Made by a program: the position numbers and the translations under genes. From the NCBI GenBank assembly GCA_964440915.1, contig CAYTTV010000007.1:1-64000 (forward strand): 64,000 nt of DNA, written 5' to 3'. The stretch comes from CAMPJM01 sp964440915 (GTDB lineage Bacteria > Bacteroidota > Bacteroidia > Cytophagales > Cyclobacteriaceae). Positions 37,746-46,856 of the stretch are shown here, in pieces. Below the pieces are notes generated by a model, which made no database searches, was not told the DNA's origin, and saw nothing but the letters and a program-made list of their open reading frames with translations. The stretch's first letter is position 1. The number at the start of each line of letters is the position of its first letter.

Positions 37746-38543
37746 TCACTTTCCTTCTTTGTTGGCAGCATTGAGGATATTGAACAAATCCTCCGACAGC
37801 AGCATCGCAGCATTCCAGGTAGCAACATACTCAAGGCCTTGGGCAACCGTATGATCACGAGAATGATTCATAATAGCTTTCGTGCCTCGAATAGCCAATG
37901 GAGATTTCTTGGCAATAATCGAAGCTGTTTCTTTCGCCAATATCATAGCACCATCCCTGTCGACAGACACCTTGTTGACAAGTCCTATCCTTTCAGCCTC
38001 ATTGGCCTCAATATTTTTGCCTGTAAAAGCCATTTCTCGAACGATGCCTTCTGGAACAATCTTGGGCAGACGCTGCAAAGACCCAAGATCTGCCACCATG
38101 CCCATATCAATCTCCTTTATTGAGAAAAACGCATCTTGTGAGGCATACCGTATATCACAGGCAGCAATAATATCTAAACCTGCCCCTACGCAGGCTCCAT
38201 GCGTAACCGCAATGACCGGTTTAATACAACTTTCTATTGCATTGATAGGTGCTTGGAGCGACAGGATAAGCTCCCTAAGTTTTTCTCTCGTTCGACCAGG
38301 ACAGTTATCGGCTATACTTGATTGTATGGTTGCCAGAAATTTCAGGTCTATGCCCGCGCAAAAATGCTTGCCCGCTCCAGATAGTATGATTGCATAAATA
38401 CCGTCGTCCTTTTTTAATCTATCAAAAACAATCTCTAGCTCTTTCCAGGCTTCTTTGTCCAAAGCATTGGCTTTATGAGATTGGTCCAGTTCAACTTCTG
38501 CTATATTATTTTCTTTGCGCAATTTTAAGGTTGAATACTCCAT
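37746..38543 (-). CDS. Enoyl-CoA hydratase/isomerase (crotonase) family protein, ECH1-like
   Basis: 265 residues. Crotonase fold signatures: oxyanion-hole FCAGIDLKFL and CVGAGLDIIAACDIRYAS. The following KEIDMGMVADLGSLQRLPK has the Glu and Asp spacing of ECH1-type delta(3,5)-delta(2,4)-dienoyl-CoA isomerases, which suggests an isomerase in unsaturated fatty acid breakdown rather than a hydratase. C-terminal helices (KSPLAIRGTKAIMNHSRD) are normal. No other beta-oxidation genes are adjacent; the next gene in the direction of transcription is a secreted protease. Confidence 0.88.
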   Translation of the reverse strand: MEYSTLKLRKENNIAEVELDQSHKANALDKEAWKELEIVFDRLKKDDGIYAIILSGAGKHFCAGIDLKFLATIQSSIADNCPGRTREKLRELILSLQAPINAIESCIKPVIAVTHGACVGAGLDIIAACDIRYASQDAFFSIKEIDMGMVADLGSLQRLPKIVPEGIVREMAFTGKNIEANEAERIGLVNKVSVDRDGAMILAKETASIIAKKSPLAIRGTKAIMNHSRDHTVAQGLEYVATWNAAMLLSEDLFNILNAANKEGK

Positions 38544-38769
38544 TCCTAAATATTTTAATGTCCCAAGAGAAAGGAAATGCTACATCTCATATGTATGAAT
38601 TGTAATTTCGGTCACATTACCGGCTGAGCATGATTTATCAAACACATACTTGAATAGATTGTTAAAGCCGATGTAATCCGTTAAAAATACGAATAAATAA
38701 ACCTTATCTTTCAACATGTACGAGCATTTGCCCATTTTAATAAATGGACTATAACTAAAACATTCCCAC

Positions 38770-40206
38770 ATGGCTTTTCAATATGATGCAGTAGTAATCG
38801 GCTCCGGGCCTAATGGCCTTGCTGCGGCAATAACCATGCAGCAGCAGGGGTTAAAAGTATTGATAATGGAAGCCAAGCCTACCATTGGAGGGGGCATGCG
38901 CACCGCTGAACTGACCATTCCTGGCTACAAGCATGACATCTGCTCTGCCGTGCATCCATTAGGGGTAAATTCTCCCTTTTTCAAATCCCTGCCGCTTGAA
39001 GCGTTTGATCTTGAGTGGATCTACCCTACTGCAGCCCTAGCACATCCATTCGATGATGACACAGCCGCCATGCTTTACCCTTCATTGAAAGATACTGCCA
39101 CCACCTTAGGAGAAGATGCTGATAAATACCTCAACCTGATGACATCGCTGGTTGAAGACTGGAATACTATAGCTCCGAGCCTGCTAGGGCCACTTACTAT
39201 TCCTTCAGAAATGGTTAAGACTGTTCGATTTGGTCTACAGGCAATAAAATCCGCCCAGCAATTTGTCAAAACTTTTAAAGGCTATAAGGCCAAGGCTTTT
39301 TTTGGCGGCTTAGCTGCCCACTCTATGTTGGCGCTAGATAAACAGATTTCCGCTTCATTTGGCTTAGTGCTGGGTGCACTTGGACATGTTGCCAATTGGC
39401 CTTTCCCGAAAGGAGGATCTCAAGGACTAGCTGATGCCCTGGCAGCCTACTTTCAATCAATTGGCGGCACTATACAAACCGATGCGCACATCCGAGGACT
39501 GAAGCAAATCCCTAATGCCAAGGTGCTGCTATTTGACTTAAGCCCAAAACAGCTACTGGAAATAGTGCGAGAGCAATTCCCTTCTGGATATGTAAAGCGA
39601 ATGGAGAAATACCGATACGGCATGGGCGTTTTCAAGATAGACTGGGCATTGAGTGCCCCTATTCCGTTTGCCGCTTCCGAATGCCTTCAAGCTGGGGTAG
39701 TCCATATAGGAGGATCATATCCAGAAATAGCCGCATCTGAAAAAAGCGTATCTCAACACAAAATACATAGCAAACCTTTTGTATTGTTAGCTCAACCCAG
39801 CCTTTTTGATCATACAAGAGCTCCTAAAGGCAACCATACGGCCTGGGCCTACTGCCACGTTCCCCATGGCGCTACAACGGACATGACAGAAGCTATCGAA
39901 CAACAGATCACCCGCTTCGCCCCTGATTTTAAAGATGTCATATTGGCGAAACACACAATGAACACAGTTGATATGCAATATTATAATCCCAACTATATTG
40001 GCGGAGACATCAACGGGGGCGTGCAAGATATTTGGCAGCATTTTTCAAGACCTATTTTGCGGTGGTCGCCTTACACTACGCCCATTCCAAACATCTATCT
40101 ATGCTCGGCATCAACCCCTCCGGGAGGGGGTGTGCATGGCATGTGTGGATTCCATGCAGCCAAAAAAGCCCTTTCCGATCATTTTGACATCACGGTTAAA
40201 TTGTAG
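38770..40206 (+). CDS. FAD-dependent oxidoreductase, phytoene desaturase (CrtI)-like
   Basis: 478 residues. N-terminal dinucleotide-binding motif YDAVVIGSGPNGLAAAITM followed by EAKPTIGGGMRT, and a C-terminal FAD-contact block STPPGGGVHGMCGFHAAKKA. These define the NAD(P)/FAD amine-oxidase-like/CrtI group, which includes carotenoid desaturases and CrtO-type ketolases. No other carotenoid genes lie nearby, so the substrate is open. Repeat copy 2 begins about 80 bp after the stop. Confidence 0.85.
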   Translation: MAFQYDAVVIGSGPNGLAAAITMQQQGLKVLIMEAKPTIGGGMRTAELTIPGYKHDICSAVHPLGVNSPFFKSLPLEAFDLEWIYPTAALAHPFDDDTAAMLYPSLKDTATTLGEDADKYLNLMTSLVEDWNTIAPSLLGPLTIPSEMVKTVRFGLQAIKSAQQFVKTFKGYKAKAFFGGLAAHSMLALDKQISASFGLVLGALGHVANWPFPKGGSQGLADALAAYFQSIGGTIQTDAHIRGLKQIPNAKVLLFDLSPKQLLEIVREQFPSGYVKRMEKYRYGMGVFKIDWALSAPIPFAASECLQAGVVHIGGSYPEIAASEKSVSQHKIHSKPFVLLAQPSLFDHTRAPKGNHTAWAYCHVPHGATTDMTEAIEQQITRFAPDFKDVILAKHTMNTVDMQYYNPNYIGGDINGGVQDIWQHFSRPILRWSPYTTPIPNIYLCSASTPPGGGVHGMCGFHAAKKALSDHFDITVKL

Positions 40207-40284
40207 CGGTTTTTGCTTGGCGAAAACAGGCAACCAAGAGACAGGTTCTATATACTTCCTAGCTTTCATTTCACAAACATTTTA

Positions 40285-40374
40285 TTGGGCGTCCGGGCGG
40301 GCCATCGGAACTCGCCTGCCCCGCTCAAAAACCCATTTCGGGCTCAAACAAAGCCTCTGTCCCTGACGCAATGG
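40285..40374 (+). repeat. Dispersed repeat, copy 2
   Basis: Same orientation and nearly the same sequence as 20991-21080: same opening TTGGGCGTCCGGGCGGGCC, same closing CTGTCCCTGACGCA, with one substitution in the first part and a short divergent middle. It ends 25 bp before the stop of the orphan restriction-specificity gene on the opposite strand. Confidence 0.8.
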
Positions 40375-40399
40375 AAAGCCTAGATTACTCAGTTCATCA

Positions 40400-41215
40400 T
40401 CATTCGATTGGGATCTCACCAATCGCTTTCATTAGCTTATTTGTTTCTGCTAAGGCCACTATGATCTTTTGATAATGCAATATATCGTCAGTACTTAATT
40501 TCTGGCCTTTTCGATTTTTGAGCCATTGTTGGGCAGGTGGGTAATCGCCCATGTAAAACTCCCAGGCAGCCAAAGGTACTTTATCAAAATATTGTTGCTC
40601 ATTGATCCAAATCCGGCCATGCTGATTTTCAATATCGTTTAGTTCCCAGCGGTCTTTTCCTAAGCTAGGAGTTACGCTGTTGCTGCCACCAATAGGATAT
40701 GTGGTGATGTACTTGGAAGCTGTGGACGATTCAAGCCGATGTATCCTCCGGATTTTGCCCCCCAGCTTTATTAGCTTCCAAAAGGTGTTCTGATCATTTG
40801 GATAAGGCATTTGCGGAAAATCTACTTTCAAAAATTCCTTATACTTTTGTCGGTATACTGGAGAGTGGAATACGGCATAGACATAATCCAAAAAATCAAT
40901 GGATGCAAAAGTAGTTTTAGGGATTTCCATTTCAAACCCTTCTCTAAGTTCAGAGCTTTGAGCATAACATACAGGAGAAGCCCGTTCCTCCAGGTCGCCC
41001 TCTGGATTAGAAGTAAATCTCAATCTTAAATGGTCAGCCAAAGGTTGATAGAATTCCTTCAGTGTATTAAAAGAACCTTTAGACAAGTTCGAAGGATCTG
41101 ATTCCTCCATTAAGGTGAGCAAAGAAGGGTAAGGCGTTTGATCGATGTGGGCGATAAAATGCTCTGCAATTATTTTATATGAAATGACCGATTGAAAATA
41201 GTTTTGAAAACCCAT
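40400..41215 (-). CDS. Orphan C-terminal specificity module of a type ISP/IIG restriction-modification enzyme
   Basis: 271 residues. From about residue 110 the sequence follows the C-terminal target-recognition domain of type ISP-like enzymes: DYVYAVFHSPVYRQKYKEFL, DFPQMPYP, FWKLIKLGGKIRRIH, then YFDKVPLAAWEFYMGDYPPA, QWLKNRKGQKLS, and the ending HYQKIIVALAETNKLM. The full enzymes exceed 1000 residues and carry nuclease, helicase and N6-adenine methylase domains; none of these is present here, and no remnant is visible upstream before eno. Either a decayed remnant or a free-standing specificity/DNA-binding protein. The frame is intact. It is bordered by repeat copy 2, consistent with acquisition or rearrangement. 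Confidence 0.75.
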   Translation of the reverse strand: MGFQNYFQSVISYKIIAEHFIAHIDQTPYPSLLTLMEESDPSNLSKGSFNTLKEFYQPLADHLRLRFTSNPEGDLEERASPVCYAQSSELREGFEMEIPKTTFASIDFLDYVYAVFHSPVYRQKYKEFLKVDFPQMPYPNDQNTFWKLIKLGGKIRRIHRLESSTASKYITTYPIGGSNSVTPSLGKDRWELNDIENQHGRIWINEQQYFDKVPLAAWEFYMGDYPPAQQWLKNRKGQKLSTDDILHYQKIIVALAETNKLMKAIGEIPIE

Positions 41216-41316
41216 GATACCAGCAAACTATACAATTTCCTATGTCCCTCTTGTAGTGTTGGGTTTTAAATGTACATAATTTTTACAGAAAGTTCTCAAA
41301 CCCATTATGCTACAAA

Positions 41317-41356
41317 AGTAAAAAGGGCCGCAATTTTCACCGCGGCCCTTTTTACT
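41317..41356. terminator. Strong terminator after eno
   Basis: Perfect 15-bp stem (AGTAAAAAGGGCCGC / GCGGCCCTTTTTACT) with a 10-nt loop, GC-rich core and T run on both strands. It lies 20 nt after the eno stop and can also stop plus-strand transcription. Confidence 0.92.
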
Positions 41357-41375
41357 TATAACTAAAACTTCCTTC

Positions 41376-42653
41376 TTAGAATTTTGGACCAGGGAAATAA
41401 GCTGTATCGCCCAGTTCTTCTTCAATTCTAATCAATTGGTTGTATTTTGCCATCCTATCAGAACGAGAGGCAGAACCAGTTTTTATTTGTCCAGTGTTCA
41501 AGGCCACTGCCAAATCAGCAATTGTACTGTCCTCAGTTTCTCCTGAACGGTGAGACATAACGCTCTTGTAAGAGTTTCTGCTAGCCAAGTTTACAGCATC
41601 TATGGTTTCGCTAAGAGTGCCAATCTGATTTACCTTTATCAAAATAGAGTTAGCGATGTTATTCTCAATTCCTTTTGACAAACGCTTAACATTGGTCACA
41701 AATAGATCATCACCGACCAACTGCACCTTATCACCGATTGTTTTTGTTAACAAATTCCAGCCATCCCAATCATCTTCTTGCATACCGTCTTCAATAGAAA
41801 TGATTGGATATTTCTCTACCCATTCTTTCCAGTAGCCTACCATATCAGCAGATGTCAATTTATCTCCTGTAGACTTTTTGAAGTGGTACAGCTTAGTTTC
41901 TGCATCATAAAACTCAGAGCTAGCGGCATCCATGGCGATAAACATATCTTCACCAGGTTTGTAGCCTGCTTTCTCGATAGCCTGTAGCACTATTTCAATG
42001 GCCTCATGGTTTGATGTTATGTTAGGCGCAAAACCACCTTCATCGCCCACATTTGTAGACAATCCTTTGCTTTTCAATACAGATTTCAAGTGATGGAAAA
42101 CTTCTGTTCCCATGCGAAGTGCATGAGAAAAAGACTCCGCTTTCACTGGCATTACCATAAACTCCTGAAAATCGATTGAATTATCAGCATGGCTTCCACC
42201 ATTGAGGATATTCATCATAGGCACAGGCAATGTATTGGCACTCACCCCTCCGATATATCGGTATAGGGACTGTCCTGCTTCTTTTGCAGCAGCTTTAGCC
42301 ACCGCCAAAGAAACGCCCAGAATTGCGTTTGCCCCAAGTTTAGATTTATTGTCAGTACCGTCAAGTTCGATCATCACCTTGTCTATAAGGCTCTGTTCGA
42401 ATACGGGATAGCCTACAATTTCAGCAGCAATAACATCGTTTACATTTTTCACTGCATTTAGTACACCTTTCCCCATATAGACAGCTTTGTCATCATCTCT
42501 CAACTCAACAGCTTCGTGCATACCTGTAGAGGCTCCTGAAGGCACTGAAGCACGGCCCATAAAACCATCATCGGTAACCACATCAACTTCTACGGTAGGA
42601 TTTCCTCTCGAATCAAGGATTTGACGTGCATGGATACTTTCAATTAAACTCAT
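41376..42653 (-). CDS. eno: Enolase
   Basis: 425 residues. Converts 2-phosphoglycerate to phosphoenolpyruvate in glycolysis; Mg2+-dependent, cytoplasmic. N-terminal IHARQILDSRGNPTVEVDV, catalytic-loop SGASTGMHEAVELRD, metal ligands in the FIAMDAASSEFY, SIEDGMQEDDWDGW and VGDDLFVTN blocks, catalytic Lys in LIKVNQIGTL and SHRSGETEDSTIADLAV are all seen. Start ATG at 42653 is 34 nt after the carA stop, so the two are probably co-transcribed. Complete and typical. Confidence 0.98.
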   Translation of the reverse strand: MSLIESIHARQILDSRGNPTVEVDVVTDDGFMGRASVPSGASTGMHEAVELRDDDKAVYMGKGVLNAVKNVNDVIAAEIVGYPVFEQSLIDKVMIELDGTDNKSKLGANAILGVSLAVAKAAAKEAGQSLYRYIGGVSANTLPVPMMNILNGGSHADNSIDFQEFMVMPVKAESFSHALRMGTEVFHHLKSVLKSKGLSTNVGDEGGFAPNITSNHEAIEIVLQAIEKAGYKPGEDMFIAMDAASSEFYDAETKLYHFKKSTGDKLTSADMVGYWKEWVEKYPIISIEDGMQEDDWDGWNLLTKTIGDKVQLVGDDLFVTNVKRLSKGIENNIANSILIKVNQIGTLSETIDAVNLASRNSYKSVMSHRSGETEDSTIADLAVALNTGQIKTGSASRSDRMAKYNQLIRIEEELGDTAYFPGPKF

Positions 42654-42687
42654 TTTTCTTTCGTTTTATTTTTTATAAAAATACAAT

Positions 42688-43785
42688 TTACTTATTAAAA
42701 AGGGCGATAAAATCATCAAATAGGTATCTGGAATCATGAGGTCCAGGAGATGATTCGGGGTGATATTGTACAGAGAAGGCTTTCTTGTTCTTGACCTTTA
42801 TTCCCTCTATTGTACCATCATTTAAATTCATATGCGTTGCTTCTACAGATGCAGATTCTTTAATCTCTTCTGCCTTGGCACCAAAACCATGATTTTGGGA
42901 GGTAATTTCACTTTTGCCAGTCTTAATATTTTTTACTGGATGGTTCAGCCCTCTATGGCCATGGTGCAACTTGTAAGTACCTATACCATTGGCCAGGGCC
43001 AACAATTGATGCCCCAAGCATATACCAAACATAGGTTTGTCTACTTCAAGGATTTTCTTTATAGTCTCCACCGCATAAGTAGTGGCAGCAGGGTCGCCAG
43101 GACCATTGGAAATGAAATACCCTTCGGGTTGCCAAGCTTCCATCTCCTCAAATGTAGTTTTGGCAGGAAACACCTTCAATTGACATCCCTTCTCAGCCAA
43201 GTTTTCTAACATACTCCTTTTGATGCCCAAGTCCAAAACTGCCACCTTTCTGCCAGATCCATTGCCATATAAATAAGACTCCTTAGTACTTACTTCGGAA
43301 GAAAGCTCAAGCCCCGCCATAGAGGGAACTTTTGAAAGTTCATTTTTCAATGCATCTAACTCCAATATTTCAGAAGAGATTATGGCATTCATTGCTCCTT
43401 TGTCCCTGATATACTTAACAAGCTTCCTTGTGTCAATTCCTCCAATGCCTACTACATTGTTTTTAGCTAAATAGTCCTGCAATGATTGGGTTGCAGTATG
43501 CCTACTATAACTTTCCGAAAAATAATTAACCACCAAGCCATTGATCTTTACACCATTAGACTCCTCTTCTTCATCCAGCACCCCGTAATTTCCAACATGT
43601 GAAGTTGTATTTACAAGAATTTGTCCGTAAAAAGAAGGGTCGGTATAAACCTCTTGATAGCCAGTCATACCTGTGCTAAAGCATATCTCACCTCCAGTTG
43701 TGCCTATTTTTCCTATAGCATACCCTTTGAAATAGGTACCGTCTTCCAGTAGTAAGATTGCTTCTTTTTTATTGATGTATTCCAT
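42688..43785 (-). CDS. carA: Carbamoyl-phosphate synthase small subunit
   Basis: 365 residues. Glutaminase subunit that feeds ammonia to CarB for arginine and pyrimidine synthesis. The N-terminal CPSase small-chain domain has LLLEDGTYFKGYAIG and SFYGQILVNTTSHVGNYG; the class I amidotransferase domain has the nucleophile Cys in GICLGHQLLA and the His-Glu pair in QYHPESSPGPHDSRYLF. carB is not adjacent in this window. Upstream is the terminator after rplQ; downstream is eno. Confidence 0.97.
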   Translation of the reverse strand: MEYINKKEAILLLEDGTYFKGYAIGKIGTTGGEICFSTGMTGYQEVYTDPSFYGQILVNTTSHVGNYGVLDEEEESNGVKINGLVVNYFSESYSRHTATQSLQDYLAKNNVVGIGGIDTRKLVKYIRDKGAMNAIISSEILELDALKNELSKVPSMAGLELSSEVSTKESYLYGNGSGRKVAVLDLGIKRSMLENLAEKGCQLKVFPAKTTFEEMEAWQPEGYFISNGPGDPAATTYAVETIKKILEVDKPMFGICLGHQLLALANGIGTYKLHHGHRGLNHPVKNIKTGKSEITSQNHGFGAKAEEIKESASVEATHMNLNDGTIEGIKVKNKKAFSVQYHPESSPGPHDSRYLFDDFIALFNK

Positions 43786-44016
43786 GTATGTATTAAGTAA
43801 TCAGTTCGGTGCAAATATCGAATGTTAAGATCAATTATTATAAGGGCTTGCCTATTTTATTTGCCTCTGGGGTCCCGATTGCTCCAATATCCTTTCCACC
43901 TATAAGTACTCTCTTAAAAACGTTTTGTTCTAATATTATAGTCGAACCAACAATGATATATTGAATACTTTAATGGTATAGAATATACAAGCAGAACTCA
44001 GTATTCGTTAACAGGC

Positions 44017-44053
44017 AAAAAAAAAGGACTAAACATGTGTCTAATCCTTTTTT
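44017..44053 (-). terminator. Terminator at the end of the ribosomal protein operon
   Basis: On the minus strand AAAAAAGGATTA pairs with TAGTCCTTTTTT through one G-U pair around a loop of about ten bases, followed by a long T run. It starts about 24 nt after the rplQ stop, separating the ribosomal operon from carA-eno. Confidence 0.85.
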
Positions 44054-44076
44054 CTATGTAATCCTTAGAAACACAA

Positions 44077-44709
44077 TTATTTCTCAGTATCTTCTTTTGG
44101 TTCATCTGTGCCTTCTGCACCTTCTTTATCTTGCTCTTCAGATTTAGGAGCTTCCGATTGTTCTGGTGCTACTTCAGCCTTTACTTCTGGTGCTTCAGTT
44201 TCCACCTCTTCTACTACAGTCTCTGCTTCAGCTGCTTTAGTTTCTGTTTCTGTAGCTTTTGCTACAGGTTCTTGCGTTGCTTTGCTACTGCTACCACGTC
44301 TACTTCTTCTAGTCTTAGTTTTAGCAGGTGTAGATTCTCCCAACAATGTTTCATTAAAGTCTACCAATTCAATAATGCACATATCTGCATTATCACCCAA
44401 TCGGTTCTCTAATTTAATAATCCTAGTGTATCCACCTGGTCTGTGGCTGATCTTCTCAGCAACTTCATCAAACAAGGTCTTTACTGAGTACTTGTTTTGA
44501 AGATAGGAGAAAACCATTCTACGAGAATGTGTTGTGTCTTGCTTTGATTTTGTAAGCAATGGTTCAACATACTTTCTCAACTCCTTTGCCTTGGCCAGGG
44601 TGGTAGAAATTCTTTTATGCAATATCAAAGAAGAAGCCATGTTTGACAACATTGCACTCCTATGAGAAGCCGTTCTGCTTAAATGGTTAAATTTTTTACC
44701 GTGTCTCAT
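44077..44709 (-). CDS. rplQ: 50S ribosomal protein L17 with long acidic tail
   Basis: 210 residues, of which 1-121 form the usual L17 core (MRHGKKFNHLSRTASHRSAM, HRPGGYTRI). The rest is a basic patch (KTKTRRSRRGSSSKA) followed by about 65 residues very rich in Glu, Ala, Thr and Val (for example TETETKAAEAETVVEEVETE). E. coli L17 is 127 residues. Acidic extensions of L17 are found in Bacteroidota; their role is not known, and the tail is likely disordered. Last gene of the alpha operon, 5 nt after rpoA. Confidence 0.97.
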   Translation of the reverse strand: MRHGKKFNHLSRTASHRSAMLSNMASSLILHKRISTTLAKAKELRKYVEPLLTKSKQDTTHSRRMVFSYLQNKYSVKTLFDEVAEKISHRPGGYTRIIKLENRLGDNADMCIIELVDFNETLLGESTPAKTKTRRSRRGSSSKATQEPVAKATETETKAAEAETVVEEVETEAPEVKAEVAPEQSEAPKSEEQDKEGAEGTDEPKEDTEK

Positions 44710-44714
44710 TGTTG

Positions 44715-45704
44715 TTATTCTTCATCAAGTTTGTACTTAGACAAATCCATGCCAAAGCTAAGGTTCTTTTCTACGATTAACTGCTCCAATTCAGCAAGTG
44801 ACTTCTTTCCAAAGTTCCTGAACTTCATCATGTCAGAAACTTCTAATCGAGCCAAATCACCCAAAGTTCTTACGTCAGCAGCTTTCAAACAATTATATGC
44901 CCTTACTGAAAGATCAAGGTCGTTAAGCGGAGTTTTAAGAAGCTTTCTCATATGAAGCATTTCTTCATCCACTGCCTCAGGCTCACCAGGTTCTGAAGTT
45001 TCTAAGAACATGGTTTGATCAGAGAACAACATAAAGTGCTGTATTAAAATATTGGCTGCTCCTTTCAAGGCAGACTCTGGGTGGATTGAACCATCCGTTT
45101 CAATATCTAATATCAACTTTTCATAGTCAGTCTTTTGTTCAACCCTAGTGTTTTCAACACTGTATTTCACATTCTTAATAGGAGTGAAGATCGCATCTAT
45201 TGGAATAAAGCCAAAAACTTGCTCTGCGGGTCTATTTTCTTCTGCGGGCACATAGCCTCTTCCTTTTTCAACGGTTAGCTCAATCTCAAACTCTACAGAG
45301 CTGTCCAGATGGCATATTACGTGATCAGGATTTAAAATCTCAAAAGAAGATGTGGCCTTAGATATATCACCGGCTTTAAATTCGGTTTGATTTTTAACTG
45401 ACACAGTTATCTTGCCATCTATTTCTTCACTTACCTTCTTAAAACGAACCATTTTCAGGTTCAAGATAATTTCAGATACATCTTCTACAACACCTTCTAT
45501 AGTAGAGAACTCATGAAGAACACTTGGGATCTTGATCCCTGTAATTGCGTATCCCTCTAATGAGGCCAACAAAATCCTTCTTAACGCATTACCAATTGTA
45601 ACCCCGTATCCTTTTTCAAGTGGCTTGAAAGTAAAAAGACCATGGAAATCATCCGCCTTTTCCATTACCACCTTTTCGGGCATTTGAAATGCTAATATTG
45701 ACAT
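44715..45704 (-). CDS. rpoA: RNA polymerase alpha subunit
   Basis: 329 residues. The N-terminal dimerisation domain has the EKGYGVTIGNALRRILLASL assembly segment; the C-terminal domain with two HhH-like turns (LDLSVRAYNCLKAADVRTLG, KFRNFGKKSL) binds upstream DNA and activators. Normal length. Placed between rpsD and rplQ, the standard alpha-operon order. Confidence 0.98.
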   Translation of the reverse strand: MSILAFQMPEKVVMEKADDFHGLFTFKPLEKGYGVTIGNALRRILLASLEGYAITGIKIPSVLHEFSTIEGVVEDVSEIILNLKMVRFKKVSEEIDGKITVSVKNQTEFKAGDISKATSSFEILNPDHVICHLDSSVEFEIELTVEKGRGYVPAEENRPAEQVFGFIPIDAIFTPIKNVKYSVENTRVEQKTDYEKLILDIETDGSIHPESALKGAANILIQHFMLFSDQTMFLETSEPGEPEAVDEEMLHMRKLLKTPLNDLDLSVRAYNCLKAADVRTLGDLARLEVSDMMKFRNFGKKSLAELEQLIVEKNLSFGMDLSKYKLDEE

Positions 45705-45737
45705 ATTAATAGATTAATTTTAATAAATTTCAAAAAA

Positions 45738-46343
45738 TTACTTAGAGTACAACTCGACAATCAGTTGCTCTTGGATATTCTCAGGAATTTCATCTCTCTG
45801 TGGAACATTCAAAAACTTCCCGACCATCTCTTTGTCATCCCATTCGATCCAAGAAAAACGCTTGCCTCCTTTTGATGCAAGGCTCTCGGTTATAACTTCT
45901 AAAGATTTGGAACGCTCTCTCACACCAACGATGTCACCTTGTCTCAAGGTATACGAAGGGATATTCACTATCTCTCCATTTACAGTGATGTGCTTATGCA
46001 ATACAAGTTGACGTGCACCTCTTCTAGTTTTGGCTACTCCTAATCTGTATACAGTATTATCCAATCTTGCTTCAAGCATTTGTAGCAATACCTCGCCTGT
46101 AATCCCTCCTCTTCGAGTAGCTTTGTCAAAGATATTGGCAAATTGCTTTTCCAATACACCATAGGTATATTTTGCCTTTTGCTTTTCCATTAGCTGAATT
46201 GCGTATTCAGATTGTTTTTTCCTCCTACCTCTACCATGTTGGCCTGGAGGATAATTCTTCTTTTGTACCGCTTTACTTGGTCCAAAGATAGGATCATTGA
46301 ATCTTCTTGCAATTTTAGCTTTAGGGCCTATATATCTAGCCAT
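45738..46343 (-). CDS. rpsD: 30S ribosomal protein S4
   Basis: 201 residues, MARYIGPKAKIARRF start, S4 RNA-binding domain with LEARLDNTVYRLG and HKHITVNGEIVNIPSYTLR. Primary 16S rRNA-binding protein and, in E. coli, repressor of the alpha operon. No Cys knot (zinc-free form). Followed 33 nt later by rpoA. Confidence 0.98.
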   Translation of the reverse strand: MARYIGPKAKIARRFNDPIFGPSKAVQKKNYPPGQHGRGRRKKQSEYAIQLMEKQKAKYTYGVLEKQFANIFDKATRRGGITGEVLLQMLEARLDNTVYRLGVAKTRRGARQLVLHKHITVNGEIVNIPSYTLRQGDIVGVRERSKSLEVITESLASKGGKRFSWIEWDDKEMVGKFLNVPQRDEIPENIQEQLIVELYSK

Positions 46344-46436
46344 ATTATTTTTTGGAATTATGAATTTTTAATTTGGATTTGCACTTTAGGCCAATGATAA
46401 TACCAAAGTTATAACCCAATATATATTATTTAACTT

Positions 46437-46829
46437 TTAAACTCTTCTCCTTTTAGGAGGACGGCATCCATTATGTGGCAAAGGTGTAACATCCTTAATT
46501 ACGGTAACTTCTATGCCTGAATTTTGGATAGTTCTTATGGCAGATTCCCTTCCTGCACCTGGACCCTTTACGAATACTTCTACTTTTCTCAATCCTAATT
46601 CATAAGCAACTTGAGCACAGCTTGAAGCTGCCATTTGAGCTGCATAAGGCGTATTCTTTTTAGAACCCTTAAAGCCCATTTTCCCAGCAGACCCCCAAGA
46701 AATAACCTGTCCGGAATTATTAGTAATAGAAATAATAATATTATTAAAAGAGGCTTTAATATGCGCTTGACCAACAGATTCTACTGTGACCACTCTTTTT
46801 TTAGCTTTGTCTTTTCTCTTCTGAGCCAT
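46437..46829 (-). CDS. rpsK: 30S ribosomal protein S11
   Basis: 130 residues. Core signatures HIKASFNNIIISITN, GSAGKMGFKGSKKNTPYAAQ and the C-terminal DVTPLPHNGCRPPKRRRV. Platform protein of the small subunit near the mRNA exit. Separated from rpsM by 79 nt that hold an 11-bp hairpin. Confidence 0.98.
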   Translation of the reverse strand: MAQKRKDKAKKRVVTVESVGQAHIKASFNNIIISITNNSGQVISWGSAGKMGFKGSKKNTPYAAQMAASSCAQVAYELGLRKVEVFVKGPGAGRESAIRTIQNSGIEVTVIKDVTPLPHNGCRPPKRRRV

Positions 46830-46856
46830 ATTTTTAAAAGATTTAAAGTTAGAGCT

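Noticed and set aside
38580..38771. 63-codon minus-strand frame upstream of the crotonase gene
   Set aside because: No recognisable feature, overlaps the start of the CrtI-like gene, and lies in a divergent promoter region.
40400..41215. A complete restriction-modification system
   Set aside because: Only the specificity part is present; no methylase, nuclease or helicase frame lies between the CrtI-like gene and eno.
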